64,000 nucleotides of DNA from Paraburkholderia fungorum (GTDB lineage Bacteria > Pseudomonadota > Gammaproteobacteria > Burkholderiales > Burkholderiaceae): positions 496,001 to 560,000 of the forward strand of contig NZ_FNKP01000002.1 of assembly GCF_900099835.1 (NCBI RefSeq), given 5' to 3'. The translations under genes were made by a program, and so were the position numbers. The notes beneath the pieces were generated by a model. The model saw only the letters and a program-made list of their open reading frames with translations, was not told the origin of the DNA and did not search any database. Numbering within the stretch: position 1 is the stretch's first letter; the number at the start of each line of letters is the position of its first letter. Shown in pieces: positions 61,579-64,000 of this stretch.

Positions 61579-64000
61579 CTAGAACATCTGACGCAGTTTC
61601 AACGAACCGGTCTGCGAGAGGAAGTGCGAACCCGCCTGCACTTCATAGCGGGCGGTCAGGCTCAGATTGTTCGCACGCAGCAAGGTCACGCCCAACTGGA
61701 TATCCGCGAAATCGGCGATCGGCGTCGCGCCGACCGTCGTGAACGCGCTCCCGCCGGTCGGATCGGCGGCGAAACTTGCGCCCGTCACCAGTCGAGAGTG
61801 GTCGTACTCGTGCGTCCATTGCGCCTGCAGATACGGCACGATGTCGCCGTAACGGCTTGAGAAGCCCTTCTCCAGCTTCAGGCCCGCGTTGCTGCGCACG
61901 GAAGTGGTATGCGCGGAATCGACGGCCAATGCCGCGCCGTTGCCGCCGCTTTCCGTGTACGAGCCCTGATGCAGATAGCTGTACGACAGGCTCGCCAGCG
62001 GCGTCAGCGTGATGCCGCTGCCGACCGCGAGCGGATAGCCGAACTCCGCGCTCGCCACATATTGCTGACCGTTGAACTGGCCGTTCGCTTCGCCCGAGAA
62101 GCCGGTGAAATCGACCACGCGGGTCGAGTCGTAGCGCTGCAGCACCGCGCCCGCCGCGAGGTTCACATACCACGGGTTGCCGCTGTAGCTCGCATAGCCG
62201 ATCAGGCCGTACGCGTTGACGCGGGTCGAGTCGCCCGCGCTGTTGTCGGTGTTGTTGACGGCGGTATTCGAATAGCTGAACACGCCGCCCGCGCGCCAGT
62301 TGTCGGTGATCGAGCGGTCGACGCCGAGCAGCAGGCCGCCATAGTTCGCGCTATAGCCGTCCACGCCGTCCATTTCGCCCTGACCCGCGTGACCGCCGAA
62401 CGCCTGGCCCCACACGCCCCAGGCGGGCGGTGCGTCGCCGGTGGCGATGCCGGTCGCGCTGTCGGCCTGCGCGAGGCGCAGGCTGTCGGCGTGAGAGCTG
62501 ACGATGTTCAGTGCGTCGAGCGTCGGCGCTGCGGCGGCGCGGCCCAGCGACATCTGCGCGGCCGGGCTGAGTTGCACGCCCGCTTTGGTGGCCGCCGCGC
62601 TCGAGCCGAGGCTCAGTGCGGTCGCCGCGTTGTACAGGTTCAGCAATTGCGCGCTGATGCCGGTGTATTTCGCAAGACCCGCGAGCGACGAGTTGGCATT
62701 CGACGTCGTTGCTAGCGAGCTGGCCGGCTGGCCCGCGAGGCTGACCACCAGATCGCTGCGGCCATCCACGTTGACGGCGGTGCCGAACAGCAGGCCGCTA
62801 TAGCCGAGCGCCGAATAGTCGAGCGTGCTCTCGTTGTAGTTCGTGCCGCTCGCCGACGCGTCGATCACGACGAAGCGCTGGCCCGCCGCGAAGCCGTACG
62901 AGCCGGTGTTCACCAGCGCCACCGACGAACCCGCCGCGAGCGTCGCGCTGCCGCCGACGACAAGGTGGCCGTAGCCGCTGTCGGTGCTCAGGTTGCCGGT
63001 CGCGACGGCATTGCTGCCGACCCCGACGCTCAACGTCGCGGCCGCGCTTTGCGTGTAATTGCCGGTGATGCTGAGACTGCCGCCGCCGCTCGCGGCCGAT
63101 ACCGTGCCCTGGTTGTCCACGTCGCCGTCGATCGTGCCGTAGCCGGACAGCGTCGCGCCCGATGCCACGTCCACGTCGCTGGTCAGCGAGGCCGTGCTGG
63201 ACGCGCTGCTGCCGAGCTGGAGCGTGCCCGCCTGCACCGTGGTCGTGCCGGTGTAGGTGTTCGCGCCGTTCAGCACGAGCGTGCCCGTGCCGGTTTTGTC
63301 GATGCCGTAGCTGCCGCCCGACTGCCCGATCGCACCGTTTTGCGCCGCCGTATCCGTGCCGTTCACTTCGAGCGTCGTGTCGCCGCCGAGGCTCACCGTG
63401 TTCGCCAGCGCCACGCCGTTCAGATACACCACCGCCGAGCCGGACCCGGCCGTGTCGAGCTGGCCGCTGCCGATCGCGCTGCTGTTGCCAAGCACCAGCG
63501 TGCCGCCGGTGAGCGTGGTCGTGCCGACATAGGTGCTCGCGCCGTACAGCGTGACGGTGCCCGCGCCGATCGACACGCTCGCGAAGTTCGAGATCGAGTC
63601 GTGATAGGTGAAGCTGTTGCCCGCGCCGGGGATGATCGTCAGCGTGCTGGTGCCGGTGCCGCCCGAGATGCTGCCGTTGATCACGGCCGCGCCGCCGAGA
63701 ATCTCCAGCGTGCTGTTGCCGCTGCCGAGATCGACCGCGCGGCCGCTGCTGTCGGCGGTGATGGTGCCGTAGTCGATCACGGTCGAGTTCTGCGCGCCGG
63801 TGCTGATCGCCGCTGCCGTCGCGCCGCCGCCTTCGATCACGCCGCCCGCCAGGTTGGTGATGGTCAGCGAGTACGCGGTCGCCGCGCCGGTCACGGCAAT
63901 GCCCGAGTCGCTGTCGCCCTTGATCAGGCCGCTGTTGGTGACGGTCGTGTTGCCGTAAATGCCTTGCACAGGAATCGCGTCGCCGGTGGTCGGGTCCTTG
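61579..64000 (-). CDS. Autotransporter (type V secretion), 5' part outside window
   Basis: 807 codons are visible, open to the right edge; the N-terminal signal and more of the passenger lie beyond it. The passenger shows repeated autotransporter-associated beta-strand motifs (GTGTLVLNGANTYTGTTTVQAGTLQLG and similar), typical of a beta-helix. A linker follows, then a C-terminal ~270-residue beta-barrel domain beginning AWGVWGQAFGGHAG, with the final residue Phe (LRQMF) as the BAM signal. The strand is Gly/Ser/Thr/Ala-rich. Likely surface-displayed adhesin-type protein; no enzymatic passenger domain is seen in this portion. Confidence 0.93.
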   Translation of the reverse strand, partial: KDPTTGDAIPVQGIYGNTTVTNSGLIKGDSDSGIAVTGAATAYSLTITNLAGGVIEGGGATAAAISTGAQNSTVIDYGTITADSSGRAVDLGSGNSTLEILGGAAVINGSISGGTGTSTLTIIPGAGNSFTYHDSISNFASVSIGAGTVTLYGASTYVGTTTLTGGTLVLGNSSAIGSGQLDTAGSGSAVVYLNGVALANTVSLGGDTTLEVNGTDTAAQNGAIGQSGGSYGIDKTGTGTLVLNGANTYTGTTTVQAGTLQLGSSASSTASLTSDVDVASGATLSGYGTIDGDVDNQGTVSAASGGGSLSITGNYTQSAAATLSVGVGSNAVATGNLSTDSGYGHLVVGGSATLAAGSSVALVNTGSYGFAAGQRFVVIDASASGTNYNESTLDYSALGYSGLLFGTAVNVDGRSDLVVSLAGQPASSLATTSNANSSLAGLAKYTGISAQLLNLYNAATALSLGSSAAATKAGVQLSPAAQMSLGRAAAAPTLDALNIVSSHADSLRLAQADSATGIATGDAPPAWGVWGQAFGGHAGQGEMDGVDGYSANYGGLLLGVDRSITDNWRAGGVFSYSNTAVNNTDNSAGDSTRVNAYGLIGYASYSGNPWYVNLAAGAVLQRYDSTRVVDFTGFSGEANGQFNGQQYVASAEFGYPLAVGSGITLTPLASLSYSYLHQGSYTESGGNGAALAVDSAHTTSVRSNAGLKLEKGFSSRYGDIVPYLQAQWTHEYDHSRLVTGASFAADPTGGSAFTTVGATPIADFADIQLGVTLLRANNLSLTARYEVQAGSHFLSQTGSLKLRQMF

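Noticed and set aside
61233..61742. A + strand frame with AQA-type repeats as a possible coiled-coil protein
   Set aside because: It runs antisense to the autotransporter end and the lipoprotein remnant, has no ribosome site, and owes its openness to the 9-bp repeat.

Overview
The window looks like a replicon of a Burkholderia/Paraburkholderia-type betaproteobacterium. The evidence is GC-rich coding sequence, a prpR/prpC/acnD/prpF methylcitrate cluster, general porins with a C-terminal Phe, an AcrAB/BpeAB-type RND pump with an adjacent TetR gene, and many MFS/LysR/LacI catabolic modules. This assignment is by recognition of families, not by database search. No rRNA, tRNA, CRISPR, insertion sequence or prophage was seen.

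Layout. (1) 1-18 kb is an exopolysaccharide (EPS) locus. It starts with a partial GlxA/AraC-type regulator and a 1.4 kb untranslated region holding terminator-like hairpins and an ops-like motif. A + strand run follows: BY-kinase/Wzz copolymerase, GT4, a glycoside-hydrolase-like protein, GT2, Wzx flippase and GT4. A Wzy-like polymerase and a PAP2 phosphatase lie on the - strand. Then come manC, a WcaJ-type initiating transferase, a sugar-transfer-associated ATP-grasp protein and two small unknown genes. (2) 18.2-20.4 kb has a TetR/SDR pair with a repeat-rich divergent promoter, and a Cys-rich unknown. (3) 20.6-27.3 kb is an acid-sugar catabolic module: two MFS transporters around a LysR gene, an enolase-superfamily dehydratase, a PdxA-like dehydrogenase and a HAD hydrolase. 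(4) 27.4-36.3 kb is a galactan-utilisation module: LacI repressor, two clear operators, ABC importer, GH42 beta-galactosidase and exported GH53 galactanase. (5) 36.3-41.2 kb has a small secreted protein, an orphan polytopic membrane protein, an AAHS transporter and a porin.

(6) 41.5-49.1 kb is the propionate (2-methylcitrate) cluster. prpR is divergent from prpC, which has a textbook sigma-54 promoter, followed by acnD and prpF. prpB and prpD are absent here, and a terminator plus alternative hairpins separate prpC from acnD. (7) 49.2-56.4 kb holds a TetR gene divergent from a tripartite RND efflux operon that ends in a strong terminator. (8) 56.7-61.4 kb has an MHS-type transporter overlapping a winged-helix/TPR regulator, two small secreted proteins and a truncated lipoprotein gene. 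(9) A 9-bp tandem repeat and the 3' part of a large autotransporter close the window.

The most unusual points are the EPS leader, the ATP-grasp gene in the EPS locus, the dehydratase/PdxA-like/HAD pathway without a visible DUF1537 kinase, the structured prpC-acnD spacer, and the orphan membrane gene with a two-hairpin leader.
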